From NCBI GenBank assembly GCA_948466345.1, contig CAOKAC010000001.1, forward strand, positions 124,001 through 188,000: a DNA stretch of 64,000 bases, in the 5' to 3' direction. The notes beneath the pieces were generated by a model that had not been told where the DNA came from, made no database searches, and saw only the letters and a list, made by a program, of their open reading frames with translations. This document shows positions 29,570 to 40,078 of this stretch, piece by piece. Within the stretch, counting starts at the first letter, position 1; every line of letters starts with the position of its first letter. This DNA is from an uncultured Clostridia bacterium (GTDB lineage Bacteria > Bacillota > Clostridia > Oscillospirales > CAG-272). Both the position numbers and the translations under genes were made by a program.

Positions 29570-31222
29570 ATGAAAAAGCTGACAAATCTGCAAAATCCCA
29601 TACAGGTCAAGGGGCCTGTCCTCACCATTGTAATGGACGGCGTAGGTATTGCCCCCGCAGGAGACGGTAATGCCGTACAGCGGGCATACACGCCCACGCT
29701 GGACAGAATCATGAAGGAATACCCCATGGTGCAGTTGAAGGCCCATGGCACCGCTGTTGGCCTTCCCTCCGATGAGGATATGGGCAACTCGGAGGTAGGA
29801 CACAACGCCCTTGGTTCCGGTCAGGTTTTTGCACAGGGTGCAAAGCTTGTAACCGCATCCATTGAATCCGGCAAGCTGTTTGATTCCGATGCATGGAAGC
29901 AGGAAGTGGACAATGTACAAAACAGCGGCGGCACTCTGCACTTTTTGGGTCTGTTCTCCGATGGAAACGTCCACTCCCATATTGATCATCTGAAGGCGCT
30001 GATCACCCATGCAAAAGAGGACGGCGTAAAACGCGTGCGCATTCATATTCTGCTGGATGGCCGGGACGTCGGTGAAACCTCCGCTCTAGATTATGTGAAT
30101 CCCTTTGAATCCTTTTTGGATACTCTGCGCAGCGAAGACTTTGATATCATGATCGCCTCCGGCGGCGGACGTATGAACATTACCATGGACCGGTATGAAG
30201 CAAACTGGGCGATGGTGGAAAAAGGCTGGCAGACACATGTGCTGGGCGAAGGACGGCAGTTTGCCAGCGCGGCAGAAGCAATTGAAACCTACCGCAGCGA
30301 AAGCCCTGTTATCGATCAGGACCTTCCTCCCTTTGTCATTGCCAAGGACGGCTCTCCCGTAGGCACTGTTGAAGACGGAGATAGCGTCATCTTCTTTAAC
30401 TTCCGCGGAGACCGTTCCATTGAAATTTCCAAAGCCTTTGAAGGCGGCAGTGAATTTAACGCCTTTGATCGCAAACGGGTGCCGAATGTTGTATATGCAG
30501 GTATGCTGGAATACGATGGCGACCTGCATATTCCCTCCAGATATCTGGTATCCCCTCCGGAAATCACCAACACCATGGGTGAATATCTGGCAGATACCGG
30601 CGTAGCGCAATATGCAATTTCCGAGACGCAAAAATACGGGCACGTGACCTATTTCTGGAACGGCAACAAATCCGGCAAATTTTCAGAAGAGCTGGAAACC
30701 TATGTAGAAATTCCATCGGACGTTGTGCCCTTTGAGCAGCGGCCCTGGATGAAGTGCGCTGAAATTGCCGATACGCTTATCGATGCCATGCGCAGTAGGA
30801 AGTATCCCTGTATGCGTGTAAACTTCCCCAACGGAGACATGGTAGGTCACACCGGCAGCCTTGAGGCAACCATTTGCACAATGGAAGCGCTGGATCTGCA
30901 GTTGGCACGGATCCTGCAAGTAGTAGATGAACTGCAGGGCGTTGCACTGATCACGGCAGACCACGGTAATGCGGACGAAATGTATGAAACCGATAAAAAG
31001 GGCGCGCCCAAGGCGGATGCTAACGGATGCTATAAGGCCAAAACCAGTCATACGCTGAATCCGGTTCCCTTTATTGTGTATGATAATTTCTACAAAGATC
31101 GGTACACTGTCAAAGCAGATCAGAATTCGCTAGGATTGTCCAATGTTGCAGCCACCGTAGTGAATATGCTGGGATATGAAGCTCCCGACATGTGGGATGC
31201 ATCCATTATTACGTTGAAGTAA
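29570..31222 (+). CDS. gpmI: 2,3-bisphosphoglycerate-independent phosphoglycerate mutase
   Basis: A 550-residue glycolytic enzyme (3-PG to 2-PG, manganese-dependent). VMDGVGIAP metal site, catalytic Ser in GNSEVGHNALGSGQ near residue 74, LLDGRDV, PNGDMVGHTG and ITADHGNADEM. About 40 residues longer than usual, with extra sequence near SYRSESPVIDQD. GAGAG precedes ATG. Confidence 0.95.
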   Translation: MKKLTNLQNPIQVKGPVLTIVMDGVGIAPAGDGNAVQRAYTPTLDRIMKEYPMVQLKAHGTAVGLPSDEDMGNSEVGHNALGSGQVFAQGAKLVTASIESGKLFDSDAWKQEVDNVQNSGGTLHFLGLFSDGNVHSHIDHLKALITHAKEDGVKRVRIHILLDGRDVGETSALDYVNPFESFLDTLRSEDFDIMIASGGGRMNITMDRYEANWAMVEKGWQTHVLGEGRQFASAAEAIETYRSESPVIDQDLPPFVIAKDGSPVGTVEDGDSVIFFNFRGDRSIEISKAFEGGSEFNAFDRKRVPNVVYAGMLEYDGDLHIPSRYLVSPPEITNTMGEYLADTGVAQYAISETQKYGHVTYFWNGNKSGKFSEELETYVEIPSDVVPFEQRPWMKCAEIADTLIDAMRSRKYPCMRVNFPNGDMVGHTGSLEATICTMEALDLQLARILQVVDELQGVALITADHGNADEMYETDKKGAPKADANGCYKAKTSHTLNPVPFIVYDNFYKDRYTVKADQNSLGLSNVAATVVNMLGYEAPDMWDASIITLK

Positions 31223-31258
31223 TAAAGAAGAGACGCTAAAAAGCGTCTCTTCTTTATT
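31221..31258. terminator. Bidirectional terminator between gpmI and infB
   Basis: AATAAAGAAGAGACGCT, loop AAA, full complement; T-rich on both sides. Confidence 0.9.
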
Positions 31259-31308
31259 ACAAAATTAAGTCCGGAAAGGCATAGCCTTTCCGAACTTCTT
31301 CTATTCCC

Positions 31309-34011
31309 TTATCGGGCCACTTCTTCCATAATGAACGCTTCCAGGATATCGCCCTCTTTAATATCGTTGAATTTCTCCAAACCGATACCACATTCATATC
31401 CCTGCTGCACTTCTTTGGCGTCGTCTTTAAACCGGCGCAGAGAAGAGATTTTATCCTCTGCCACAACGATACCGTCCCGCACAACACGAATTTGTGCATT
31501 GCGGGCAATCATACCGTCCTGTACATAAGACCCGGCAATAATACCTACGTTTGGCACTCGAATCGTCTGCCGCACCTGCGCCTGACCGATTACTTTCTCC
31601 ACAAATTCAGGCGCCAGCATACCCTTAGTAGCCGCGGTAATTTCTTCTATACACTCGTAAATAATCCGGTATGTGCGAATGTCCACCTTTTGCCGCTGCG
31701 CAGAATCAATGGCTCCCTTGTCAGGACGAACATTAAATCCAATGATGATTGCATTGGAGGCTGCAGCAAGCATAACATCGCTTTCCGTAATGCCGCCTAC
31801 GGCAGAGTGGATCACACGAACGCGTACCTCTTCGTTTGAAATTTTCTCCAAAGACTGCTTCACTGCTTCTGCCGATCCGCCTACGTCTGCTTTTACAATA
31901 ATATTCAGTTCCTGTACGCCTTCCTTGATTTGGGCAAACAAATCGTCCAAATTCACCTTGGAATTGATACGGAATTCTTCTTCCTTTGCTTTTGCACGGC
32001 GCTGGTCTGCCAGTGTTCTAGCCATACGCTCATCTTCTACCGCGTTGAATTCATCACCGGCAAGGGGAACTTCCGCAAGGCCAATAATCTCTACAGGAAC
32101 AGAGGGTCCTGCTTCCTTTAGTGTCTGCCCTTTGTCGTTCGTCATTGCACGTACACGACCAACGGAAGTGCCTGCGATCACAATATCTCCGCCATGCAAT
32201 GTACCATTTTGTACCAAAACGGTAGCGACAGGACCGCGCCCCTTATCCAACTGCGCTTCAATTACAATACCCTTCGCACGACGTGCCGGGTTTGCCCTAT
32301 ATTCTTTCACTTCTGCAATCAAAAGGATATTTTCCAGCAAATCCTGAATGCCGTCTCCGGTCAGTGCGGAAACAGGCACGCACATCACATCGCCGCCCCA
32401 TTCTTCCGGAACCAGATTGTAGTTGGTCAGTGCAGACTTAACTGCGTCCGGGTTCGCTCCCGGCTTATCCATCTTATTGATAGCGACAATAATTTCTACG
32501 CCGGCAGCCTGCGCATGATTGATGGCCTCTACGGTCTGGGGCATAATGCCGTCGTCTGCAGCAACCACCAAAATAGCGATATCGGTTGCCTGCGCACCAC
32601 GGGCACGCATAGCAGTAAATGCTTCGTGACCAGGCGTATCCAGGAAAGTAATTTCTTTATCGTTGACGCTTACTCTGTAAGCACCAATGTGCTGTGTAAT
32701 ACCGCCGGCTTCCCCGCTGGTTACGCTGGTATGACGAATGGCATCCAGAAGAGAGGTTTTACCATGGTCAACGTGTCCCATTACACAAACCACTGGCGCA
32801 CGCTCTACAAGTTCCCCGCTGTCATCCTCATCTTCATTAAACAGCTTTTCCTCGATTGTGACAACGACTTCCTTAGTAACTTGAGCACCTAATTCTTCTG
32901 CAACCAAAAATGCGGTATCAAAGTCAATAATTTGATTGACTGTAACAATGCTGCCCATCAACATGAGTCGTTTCACCACTTCCGCGGCGGTAACCTTCAG
33001 TCTGGAAGCAAGCTCACCCACAGAAATTTCATCGGGGACGGTAATTTTCAGCGGCTGTTTTTTAGCCTCCATCGCAGCTTTACGGCGCAGCTTCTCCATT
33101 GCGGCGCTTTCTTTGTTTCTGTTTTTAGAAGAACGCACATCCCGAGTATTTTGCTTTTTCAGCTTCTGCTTACCTGCCGCCAGCTGATCCCGGTTGGTCT
33201 CCGGTGCAAACTTTTCCAATCTTTCATCATATTTGGACAGGTTGACAGAAACAGTGCGCGTGTCTACAACCCGAGTTGTTCCGGTCCTCTTACGCTCGTT
33301 TGCAGGTGTATTCTGCTTTGCTTTTTGCTTGGACATAGTAGTCTGATCCGGCGTAAAATTGCGGCTCTGCCCCTGGGCCGCGGCATCCTGCCGTTGCTGC
33401 TGCAGCGTTTGTTGGATCTTTTGACTCACGTTTTGCGCGCCGCGTTTTTGATTGGATTTTTCTGCAGATGCATTCTGTGGTGCCTTAGGCGCAGGTATAG
33501 ACGGCTTTGGTTGGGTATGCGCCTGCTGCTTAGCTGCAGCCGCCTCCCTTTGCGCTTTTTTAGCCGCTTCTTCCGCTTCCGCTCTGGCACGGGCTGCAGC
33601 TGCAGCCTTCAAGAGCGCGGCATCTTTTGCTTTTTCTCTTGCAATGGCTTCTGCTTTTTCTCGTTCTTCCGCTTCTTTAGCAGCTTTTTCCTGAGCAGCT
33701 TTTTCCGCCGCTTCAGCAGCGCGTCGCGCTGCCTCTTCCTCTGCCTTTCTCTTTTCAGCGGCAAGCTGTGCCGCCTTGCTCATCCTGACAGTGGGGATGC
33801 GGGTTTTGCCATGGAGATACCCTTCGATATCCACAATTTGATTCTCTTTTGTAAGCGTGTCCAGAAAGAGGTTAAACTCCTCCGGCTCCAAATTGGTCAT
33901 AGATTTTTTGCCGGTAATTCCCTTCTCCTCCAGCGCTGTAATGAGATCTTTGCTTTTGATATCAAAGTCCTTTGCAAGTTGGTTAATACGGAACATTGGG
34001 GCTTGTGCCAT
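31309..34011 (-). CDS. infB: Translation initiation factor IF-2
   Basis: A 900-residue GTPase. N-terminal IF2_N ([20 protein letters not shown]), a long Ala/Glu/Lys coiled region (about 75-290), second IF2_N near 340, G1 [15 protein letters not shown] near 410, [16 protein letters not shown], then domains II-IV. Positions initiator tRNA on the ribosome. AAAAGGTAG precedes ATG. Last gene of the nusA operon here; rbfA does not follow. Confidence 0.97.
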   Translation of the reverse strand: MAQAPMFRINQLAKDFDIKSKDLITALEEKGITGKKSMTNLEPEEFNLFLDTLTKENQIVDIEGYLHGKTRIPTVRMSKAAQLAAEKRKAEEEAARRAAEAAEKAAQEKAAKEAEEREKAEAIAREKAKDAALLKAAAAARARAEAEEAAKKAQREAAAAKQQAHTQPKPSIPAPKAPQNASAEKSNQKRGAQNVSQKIQQTLQQQRQDAAAQGQSRNFTPDQTTMSKQKAKQNTPANERKRTGTTRVVDTRTVSVNLSKYDERLEKFAPETNRDQLAAGKQKLKKQNTRDVRSSKNRNKESAAMEKLRRKAAMEAKKQPLKITVPDEISVGELASRLKVTAAEVVKRLMLMGSIVTVNQIIDFDTAFLVAEELGAQVTKEVVVTIEEKLFNEDEDDSGELVERAPVVCVMGHVDHGKTSLLDAIRHTSVTSGEAGGITQHIGAYRVSVNDKEITFLDTPGHEAFTAMRARGAQATDIAILVVAADDGIMPQTVEAINHAQAAGVEIIVAINKMDKPGANPDAVKSALTNYNLVPEEWGGDVMCVPVSALTGDGIQDLLENILLIAEVKEYRANPARRAKGIVIEAQLDKGRGPVATVLVQNGTLHGGDIVIAGTSVGRVRAMTNDKGQTLKEAGPSVPVEIIGLAEVPLAGDEFNAVEDERMARTLADQRRAKAKEEEFRINSKVNLDDLFAQIKEGVQELNIIVKADVGGSAEAVKQSLEKISNEEVRVRVIHSAVGGITESDVMLAAASNAIIIGFNVRPDKGAIDSAQRQKVDIRTYRIIYECIEEITAATKGMLAPEFVEKVIGQAQVRQTIRVPNVGIIAGSYVQDGMIARNAQIRVVRDGIVVAEDKISSLRRFKDDAKEVQQGYECGIGLEKFNDIKEGDILEAFIMEEVAR

Positions 34012-34095
34012 ATTTTTCTACCTTTTCCCCTAGGGGGAATCCTTTCCTGTCAGTTTTTCGCTGATTATATCGTCTGCCGCTGCAGACAGATTTGC

Positions 34096-34401
34096 TTATT
34101 TCATGGTCTCCCGCATTGCTGCGGCAAATCCCTTGTCTGTTACAGCTACTGCCGCAACAGGGGCTTCCTTACCTACTGCCCGGGCCAATTCTTCCATCGT
34201 ACAGTCTATGCGGATCGTATCCACGCCATAAAAGCTGCTTTTATCCAACACCTGCTTGGCCGTGCGATCAGATACATCCGCCGCCAGAAGCACCAGCTTC
34301 GCCTGTCTTCGCCTAATGGATGTCAAAACCAGATCTGTACCAAGTATCAAGCCTTTTGCCGCCCAGGCAAATCCAATATATTTCTGTAGTTTACTTTGCA
34401 T
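34096..34401 (-). CDS. L7Ae/L30e-family ribosomal protein (YlxQ)
   Basis: A 101-residue kink-turn RNA-binding fold: GLILGTDLVLTSIRRRQAKL, LVLLAADVSDRTAKQ, VAVTDKGFAAAM. ATG at 34401 overlaps the ylxR stop (TGATG). Conserved neighbour of infB in Bacillota; RNA target not settled. Confidence 0.88.
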   Translation of the reverse strand: MQSKLQKYIGFAWAAKGLILGTDLVLTSIRRRQAKLVLLAADVSDRTAKQVLDKSSFYGVDTIRIDCTMEELARAVGKEAPVAAVAVTDKGFAAAMRETMK

Positions 34402-34709
34402 CACTGATCTGCATTCTCTTCTTCAAAAAGGAAAATCTCCTGCGCCAGGGAGTCCAGCACATCCTCTGGAATACTAAGCTCCAAATTTTTTTGGAACCGA
34501 CCGGCCTTCCTCGCCTTTTGAAAGCAGGCGCTTCGCTTACACACATAGGCGCCCCTACCGCTCATTTTTCCGGTAAAGTCCAAAGCTACCACGCCTTCAG
34601 GACTGCGTACCACCCGAAGCAAGTCCTTTTTGGGAAAGGATTCTCCACAGCCAAGACAGCGGCGCAAGGGTGTTTTTCTGGGCTTCGGCCCTTTTTTTGC
34701 ATTGCTCAT
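34401..34709 (-). CDS. YlxR family RNA-binding protein (DUF448)
   Basis: A 102-residue protein with TPLRRCLGCGESFPKKDLLR, the GRGAYVCKRSACFQKA loop and a basic surface. Sits between nusA and infB as in most Bacillota. Reported to bind RNase P RNA or regulate transcription in some species; role here is inferred. Confidence 0.9.
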   Translation of the reverse strand: MSNAKKGPKPRKTPLRRCLGCGESFPKKDLLRVVRSPEGVVALDFTGKMSGRGAYVCKRSACFQKARKAGRFQKNLELSIPEDVLDSLAQEIFLFEEENADQ

Positions 34710-34736
34710 ATATACCCTTTCAAAAGGGGAACACTG

Positions 34737-35762
34737 TTATCTTCCCTTAATATCAATTTTATAGCCGGTAAGTCTCGCCGCCAAGCGTGCGTTCTGCCCT
34801 TCCTTGCCAATCGCCAGTGACAACTGATCGCTGGCCACAGTAACGACGGCACTGCGCTCACCGTCCAGTTCAACATCCAGTACTTGAGCCGGGGAAAGCG
34901 CCGCAGCAATATATTTTTCCGGGGCTTCGGAATACTCAATTACATCAATCTTTTCTCCACGCAGTTCGTCAACAATTTCACCGATTCTGCGTCCGCGCTC
35001 TCCAATACACGCTCCCACCGGATCCACATCTGCATCTCTGGAGTATACGGCCAGCTTAGACCGACTGCCTGCCTCTCTGGCAACTCCTTCGATAATTACT
35101 ACACCATCCTGAATTTCCGGGATTTCCATTTCAAACAGTCGTTTTACCAGATTGGGATGGGTTCTGGAAAGCGTAACCATAGGGCCGGACTGGCTGTCCC
35201 GACGCACTTCGGTAACGAATACTTTGATACGATCCCCTACCGCAAAGCCCTCTCCCGGAAGCTGCTCGCCCTGTACAAGCACTGCTTCACTAGTACCGGT
35301 ATCGATTACAATGTCACCGCTGGCGTCCGCAGCTTTGGTGACCACAGCGCTGATCACTTCCTCACGCTTTTTCTCATACTCCCGCAGCATACTGCTGCGT
35401 TCTGCTTCTCGAATCCCCTGAATAATTACCTGCTTTGCAGTCTGGGCGCTGAGCCGCCCGAAATTTTTCGTCTTTACTTCCTTTTCCACAACGCCGCCAA
35501 GGGTATACCGTCTGCTGATGCTTTTCGCATCCTCCAGGGAAATCTGTGTTGCAGGATCCTCTACCGTTTCCACGATATCCTTGCATTCATAGACACGCAC
35601 GTCCTTTTTCTCCGGATCAATAGTCACACGCACATTTCCGGTACCATATTCTTTTTTAAAGGCACTGATCAGGGCGGCTTCCACTTTTTCGATCATATAT
35701 TCTTTCGGGATTCCCTTGGATTTCTCCAAAAGCTCCAGAGCGGTGAAGAATTCTGCATTCAT
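34737..35762 (-). CDS. nusA: Transcription termination/antitermination protein NusA
   Basis: A 341-residue protein. N-terminal polymerase-binding domain (MNAEFFTALELLEKSKGIPK), S1 domain (DIVIDTGTSEAVLVQGEQLP), KH1/KH2 (VGACIGERGRRIGEIVDELR, LSLAIGKEGQNARLAARLTG). No acidic C-terminal repeats, as usual in Bacillota. ATG at 35762 is chosen by homology to the family start; GGAAACTGAAA precedes it. Confidence 0.96.
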   Translation of the reverse strand: MNAEFFTALELLEKSKGIPKEYMIEKVEAALISAFKKEYGTGNVRVTIDPEKKDVRVYECKDIVETVEDPATQISLEDAKSISRRYTLGGVVEKEVKTKNFGRLSAQTAKQVIIQGIREAERSSMLREYEKKREEVISAVVTKAADASGDIVIDTGTSEAVLVQGEQLPGEGFAVGDRIKVFVTEVRRDSQSGPMVTLSRTHPNLVKRLFEMEIPEIQDGVVIIEGVAREAGSRSKLAVYSRDADVDPVGACIGERGRRIGEIVDELRGEKIDVIEYSEAPEKYIAAALSPAQVLDVELDGERSAVVTVASDQLSLAIGKEGQNARLAARLTGYKIDIKGR

Positions 35763-35812
35763 TTTCAGTTTCCAAGCCTTTCTCTTAGTTAGTATATGAA
35801 GCTTTCCGTATT

Positions 35813-36280
35813 TTACCACGCAAATATAGTAGTGACCTTTGCCCACTGCTGATTTTCCAGAGTGATGCTTTCATCCCCCACTGCAATGGTGATTGTATTT
35901 TCATCTGCAGCGGTCAGAACACCCACCAGCTTTTTCTGACCGTTCAAAGGCGCATATAAACGCACCTCTACCTGCTCCCCTAAGCATTTTTGAAAATGCT
36001 CTGGTCTGGACAGGGTACGTTCTACTCCGGGAGAGGACACCTCCAGCCGATAGGAATTTTCAATCGGATCAGCCTCGTCCAGCATCGGGTCAATGGCGCG
36101 ATGGAGTCGTTCACAGTCTTCAATGCCGATTCCCGCATCCTGGTCAATGGTTATACGGAGAACCATCTCCGCGCCTTCCTTGACATATTCCACGTCCCAC
36201 AAAATATATCCCATTTCATCAGCTACAGGCTGAATCAGTTCCCGTACAACGCCGGCAATATTTTTCTTTTGTCTTTCCAT
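35813..36280 (-). CDS. rimP: Ribosome maturation factor RimP
   Basis: A 155-residue 30S assembly factor. VRELIQPVADEMGYILWDVE, DQDAGIGIEDCERLHRAI and LEVSSPGVERTL are the family signatures. ATG at 36280 follows AGGG; ATG at 36304 is possible. First gene of the operon. Confidence 0.93.
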   Translation of the reverse strand: MERQKKNIAGVVRELIQPVADEMGYILWDVEYVKEGAEMVLRITIDQDAGIGIEDCERLHRAIDPMLDEADPIENSYRLEVSSPGVERTLSRPEHFQKCLGEQVEVRLYAPLNGQKKLVGVLTAADENTITIAVGDESITLENQQWAKVTTIFAW

Positions 36281-36323
36281 CCTGCTTTGCCCTGCCCTAT
36301 CCAATTTGTGTCTTTACAAAACA

Positions 36324-36405
36324 GAGAGTGGGTCAACCCCACTCTCCATTCTCATCGTATATCATAACTGTATAATAGTATAGCACACACGCCCCCAAAT
36401 TGCAA
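36324..36405 (-). promoter_or_regulatory. Promoter and leader hairpin of the rimP-nusA-infB operon
   Basis: TTGCAA (36405-36400), 17 bases, TATACT (36382-36377). The leader holds a 9-bp hairpin (GAGAGTGGG/CCCACTCTC, 36324-36346) followed by TGTTTTG, which might attenuate. Confidence 0.7.
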
Positions 36406-36433
36406 GGGCTTTTACGGATTTTTTAAACGCAAA

Positions 36434-37369
36434 TTACAGGAAGATGGTTTCTCCCGGACGGATTTCCCGATTTTCTCCGTTGGCGTATACCCACAGAGTC
36501 ATACAGGACATGTTCTGCACAAAGGTTCTCTCAATTCCATATACCAGCTCGTCAAACGCTTTTTTATAGGCAAATAGCTGTATGTTTGTAGGATACCAGA
36601 TATCGTCCCGGCCTGCCAACTGTCGAAACAGCCTTTCTGCTTTTTGATAATTTTCTTCCTCGCGGCGCAATTCGTATCCGTGACCCCATATGTAGAAAAG
36701 GGAGGGTTCTGTATGCTTCTGCCAAACCCCTGTTCCTATTTCTTTTTCTATAAACGAATGAGCCAGCGAACAGGCACAGTCCTCTAAAAAATGGCAAGTG
36801 GGCTGCAGCAACAGCGGATCTGCAGGCATGTCGAAGCAATAAGTAGACTGTGCCAAACGGGCATATAGAAATCCGCAACGGCGCAGCATGGATGCCGTAG
36901 CCGCATCTCCTGCCCCTTGGGGATACGCAAATCCCCGCACCGGTGCGCCGGTGATATCCTCCAGCTCCGCTCTATCTCGGCAGATTTCCCACATGGCAGC
37001 AGCCGGATCAATTTTATTCAGCTGGGCATGGGTATATCCATGGGCTGCAATTTCCATACCACTGTCTTCAAACAGCCGGCATAGTTCTCCCCTGGTAAGC
37101 CGTCGCTGTATACTTTTATCAGGGAAATGGGAAGCACTCACCTGATTGTAGTCTACCGGATCATAGGTGCACAGCCCTGCGTTGATGTTGAAAGCGGCGC
37201 CCATTTTGTACTTTTGCAGCTGCTCCACAAGCCAGGCATCTTCCACCACACCATCGTCAAAGCTAAAGGTAACCGCCTTCGCTCTGCCTCCTGGAAAACG
37301 CAAAAACACATGCGCGTGCTTCATATTTTCCAGCTTGCCCGTGTCCGTAATTCCTTCCCGATAGCGCAT
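36434..37369 (-). CDS. Polysaccharide deacetylase (NodB-type)
   Basis: A 311-residue protein. VTFSFDDGV (residues 34-42, catalytic Asp-Asp) and AAHGYTHAQL supply the NodB metal triad; FAYPQGAG is motif 3. No signal peptide, so cytoplasmic, acting on soluble acetylated sugars or a related amide. AAAGGAACGG precedes ATG at 37369. 24 bp after the flavin reductase on the same strand. Confidence 0.82.
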   Translation of the reverse strand: MRYREGITDTGKLENMKHAHVFLRFPGGRAKAVTFSFDDGVVEDAWLVEQLQKYKMGAAFNINAGLCTYDPVDYNQVSASHFPDKSIQRRLTRGELCRLFEDSGMEIAAHGYTHAQLNKIDPAAAMWEICRDRAELEDITGAPVRGFAYPQGAGDAATASMLRRCGFLYARLAQSTYCFDMPADPLLLQPTCHFLEDCACSLAHSFIEKEIGTGVWQKHTEPSLFYIWGHGYELRREEENYQKAERLFRQLAGRDDIWYPTNIQLFAYKKAFDELVYGIERTFVQNMSCMTLWVYANGENREIRPGETIFL

Positions 37370-37393
37370 TTAACCGTTCCTTTCTTTGTGGTT

Positions 37394-37900
37394 CTATTCT
37401 TTAATCAGTCCCCGAGTGATCTCTGCAATATACATCTTGTGGAAATCTCTTTCCTTGTAGAACCCCATAAGCGCAGGATCCAGCATATTTTCCTCTTTAA
37501 TAAAGTCTGCATACAGCTTATTGCATTCCAAAATCACAGACGCCTCTTTGAAAGAGGTATACCCATCGTTGGTAGAAAAGGGGGTGAGTCCCGCCTCACT
37601 GATTTTATCTCTATCCCTGCCGCTGACTTTGCCGCACAGGGCAAGCGCATCCCGCTCTCCTCCCCCGAAAAAGGAGAGAGTAAAGCGATCTGTCTTCTCT
37701 AAAAACGTATACGTATACCGCTGCGGACGGATAAAAACAAAGGCTGCTGGCTTACCCCACAAAACGCCCATACCGCCCCAGCTGGCGGTCATCGTATTAT
37801 ATTTTTCGTTATCTCCTGCTGTTACCAACATCCAGTCGCTGCCAATCATCGAAAATACGTTGCCCTGAATTTCCTCAGGTGCTTTTACAATGTATCCCAT
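37394..37900 (-). CDS. Flavin reductase-like, FMN-binding split barrel
   Basis: A 168-residue protein. NTMTASWGGMGVLWGKPAAF and FIRPQRYTYTFLEKTDRFTL are the flavin-reductase split-barrel segments. GAAGGGAGC precedes ATG at 37900. Common in anaerobes as electron-transfer or flavoredoxin-type protein; partner unknown. Confidence 0.8.
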   Translation of the reverse strand: MGYIVKAPEEIQGNVFSMIGSDWMLVTAGDNEKYNTMTASWGGMGVLWGKPAAFVFIRPQRYTYTFLEKTDRFTLSFFGGGERDALALCGKVSGRDRDKISEAGLTPFSTNDGYTSFKEASVILECNKLYADFIKEENMLDPALMGFYKERDFHKMYIAEITRGLIKE

Positions 37901-37976
37901 AATAATGCTCCCTTCGTAATTGTAAAATGCTCTATATGTATTGTACCCAAGCAAAGTATTTTTTGCAACTGTTTTC

Positions 37977-38005
37977 TTGATATTTTCGGATGGCTATGCT
38001 ATACT
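37977..38005 (+). promoter_or_regulatory. Promoter of the DUF6472-like gene
   Basis: TTGATA (37977-37982), 17 bases, TATACT (38000-38005). Confidence 0.65.
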
Positions 38006-38032
38006 GTATATAGTATATAAGGAGGGATTCTG

Positions 38033-38230
38033 ATGACCGGTAAAAATGTACCAAGGCAGACAGACTGCCGCACCTGCGTTTACTATGATTATGACGAAGT
38101 GTACGACATGGACATTTGCGATCTGAGCCTGGATGAAGATGAAATGGTTCGCTTTATGCAGCATCCCTACAGCGCCTGTCCCTATTACAAATTTTATGAT
38201 GAATATAAAACCGTGCAAAAACAAATATGA
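38033..38230 (+). CDS. DUF6472-like small Cys protein
   Basis: A 65-residue acidic protein with CRTCVYYDYDEVYDMDICDL, EDEMVRFM and ACPYYKFYDEYK: four cysteines placed like a small metal site. Matches a widespread uncharacterised clostridial family by memory. AAGGAGG precedes ATG. Single-gene unit with own promoter and terminator. Confidence 0.7.
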   Translation: MTGKNVPRQTDCRTCVYYDYDEVYDMDICDLSLDEDEMVRFMQHPYSACPYYKFYDEYKTVQKQI

Positions 38231-38254
38231 AAGAGGGCCTGACAGGCCCTCTTT
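38230..38254 (+). terminator. Terminator
   Basis: AAAGAGGGCCT, loop GAC, AGGCCCTCTTT, immediately after the stop. Confidence 0.85.
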
Positions 38255-38295
38255 CATATTATAGTTTTATAATAATGGCCTACTGCCATAGCCCA

Positions 38296-39183
38296 TTACA
38301 AGCGTTTTCTTGGACGGTGATTTGTTTTTTTCTTTTTGCCGCGTCGGTGGATTTTCTCACGAATTGCTTCCAAATGTAATGTATATTTTTTATGCTTCAT
38401 ATTGGGAAATGCAGCGATCAGCCGCCGCTGCAAAATGTTGCTGGTCTTAGCCATTTCCTCATATTTTTCCTTTGCTTCAGGTGTTTCCTGAAGCTTGTTT
38501 TCATGTTCCCGCTCTATATCCAGCTTTTCTAACAGGCGATTTTTGCCATCGGAAAGCCGATCCCCTACTTCTTCGCAGAATTCTGCCGCATTTTGCACGG
38601 CGCGGGTTACCTTATCGGTAAGCTTCTGCGACTGTTCTTCCAATATTTTTGCAAGCCTGTCCATGTGCTCTAATTTCTTGTTTAGCCCTAGAGCGGTAAG
38701 GGTTGAAATTATCGCATCTGTGGCAAACACCACGCTAAGAAATACGATTAGGATCACACCGATGGTATGCGGAATGATATTAATCAATCCGTTTGTAAAT
38801 GGAAAAATCAATTTAACAACAGCGACACAGGCAAATCCCCACAAAATAGAAAAAGGAACGCATATGTATCCGCCTACATTCAACGGGAAATCGGAATAAT
38901 CCCACCATTTATTGTGAAACAGCTTATCCATAGCAAATCCGGTGATCAACTCGATCCCGGAGGTGACTATAACAGAACCAACCCACAAAACAAGCAAATT
39001 TTTACTGAACGGAACGGACAGCAGATAAATCAGTCCAATGCCAAAGCCATAGATAGGGCAATACGGACCAAGCAAAAATCCGCGGTTTACAAATTTCTTG
39101 GTTACCACGGCGGCGTATCCAACTTCTGCGCACCAACCAATACAGGAAAACAGGAAAAAGTACCAAGCAAAATGGTAAAACAT
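38296..39183 (-). CDS. Membrane protein of the CmpB/PF06541 family
   Basis: A 295-residue protein with five or so membrane helices (FYHFAWYFFLFSCIGWCAEV, GFGIGLIYLLSVPF, IIPHTIGVILIVFLSVVFAT) and a charged, partly coiled-coil tail of about 120 residues ending in a very basic stretch. Usually labelled putative ABC transporter permease without an ATPase partner; none is adjacent. ATG at 39183 follows GAAAGG. Confidence 0.75.
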   Translation of the reverse strand: MFYHFAWYFFLFSCIGWCAEVGYAAVVTKKFVNRGFLLGPYCPIYGFGIGLIYLLSVPFSKNLLVLWVGSVIVTSGIELITGFAMDKLFHNKWWDYSDFPLNVGGYICVPFSILWGFACVAVVKLIFPFTNGLINIIPHTIGVILIVFLSVVFATDAIISTLTALGLNKKLEHMDRLAKILEEQSQKLTDKVTRAVQNAAEFCEEVGDRLSDGKNRLLEKLDIEREHENKLQETPEAKEKYEEMAKTSNILQRRLIAAFPNMKHKKYTLHLEAIREKIHRRGKKKKTNHRPRKRL

Positions 39184-39357
39184 GAGTATGTACCTTTCTT
39201 TTGTCATACAAAGTATATCCTTGAAAAATAGTATACTCCTTAAACGCAGATTCGTCAATCCGTTGACAGAAATCTCCTCTCATGGTATCATATTACATGA
39301 TAAAATATTCGTAAAAATAGCTTTGTGGACAAATAAAAAAGGCATGGTCATAATCTT

Positions 39358-40065
39358 ATGAAAGAACAGCACGGGCGCACAGTCCTTTTACTGGGTAACA
39401 AAATAGAACGCTTATACCAATGCAGAGTTGCCGTATTTGGAATCGGCGGCGTGGGCGGTGCCGTGGTGGAGGCCCTTGCACGCAGCGGGGTAGGCCAGTT
39501 GGACCTAATTGATGCAGATGTAGTCAGTGTGTCCAATATCAATCGGCAGATTATCGCCCTCCACAGTACGGTAGGAAAATATAAAACGGACGTAATGGCT
39601 GCACGGATCCAGGATATCGATCCAGACATTCAGGTACGGTGTCATCGCTTGTTTTATCTGCCGGAAACGGCGGCGGATTTTGACTTTTCTGCTTATGATT
39701 ATGTGGTAGATGCGGTGGACACGGTAAGTGCAAAGCTGTCTATTATTCAGGAGGCCAAAACGGCAGGAGTGCCGGTGATTTCCTCCATGGGAACCGGAAA
39801 TAAAAAAGATCCGTCCGCTTTTCAGATTGCGGATATATCTAAGACCTCTGTGTGTCCTCTAGCCAGAGTGATGCGGATTGAACTGCGTAAGCGGGGGATC
39901 ACTGGTGTAAAGGTTGTATATTCCAAAGAAGAGCCGGTCAAGCCCAATGATGCGGATGCTTCTTCTACAGGAGAACGGCGAAGTATACCCGGCAGCTGCG
40001 CTTTTGTACCGCCGGCCGCAGGACTGCTGTTGGCAGGAGAAGTTGTGCGAGACTTACTTGGATAA
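39358..40065 (+). CDS. tcdA: tRNA threonylcarbamoyladenosine dehydratase-like (ThiF/E1 fold)
   Basis: A 235-residue protein. VAVFGIGGVGGAVVEALARS nucleotide site, DADVVSVSNINRQ, and a late AFVPPAAGLLLAGEVVRDLL. This is the TcdA/CsdL subgroup that cyclises t6A37 of tRNA. 13 bp before rarA, same strand. Confidence 0.85.
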   Translation: MKEQHGRTVLLLGNKIERLYQCRVAVFGIGGVGGAVVEALARSGVGQLDLIDADVVSVSNINRQIIALHSTVGKYKTDVMAARIQDIDPDIQVRCHRLFYLPETAADFDFSAYDYVVDAVDTVSAKLSIIQEAKTAGVPVISSMGTGNKKDPSAFQIADISKTSVCPLARVMRIELRKRGITGVKVVYSKEEPVKPNDADASSTGERRSIPGSCAFVPPAAGLLLAGEVVRDLLG

Positions 40066-40078
40066 AGGAGGGAGCGAT

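Noticed and set aside
32932..34389. Long plus-strand frame across infB (485 codons)
   Set aside because: Arises from the Ala/Glu/Lys-rich coding of IF-2 read backwards; low-complexity Phe/Leu/Arg/Cys product.
34096..36280. Missing rbfA/truB after infB as a deletion
   Set aside because: Operon endings vary among Clostridia; a bidirectional terminator follows infB cleanly, with no remnant.
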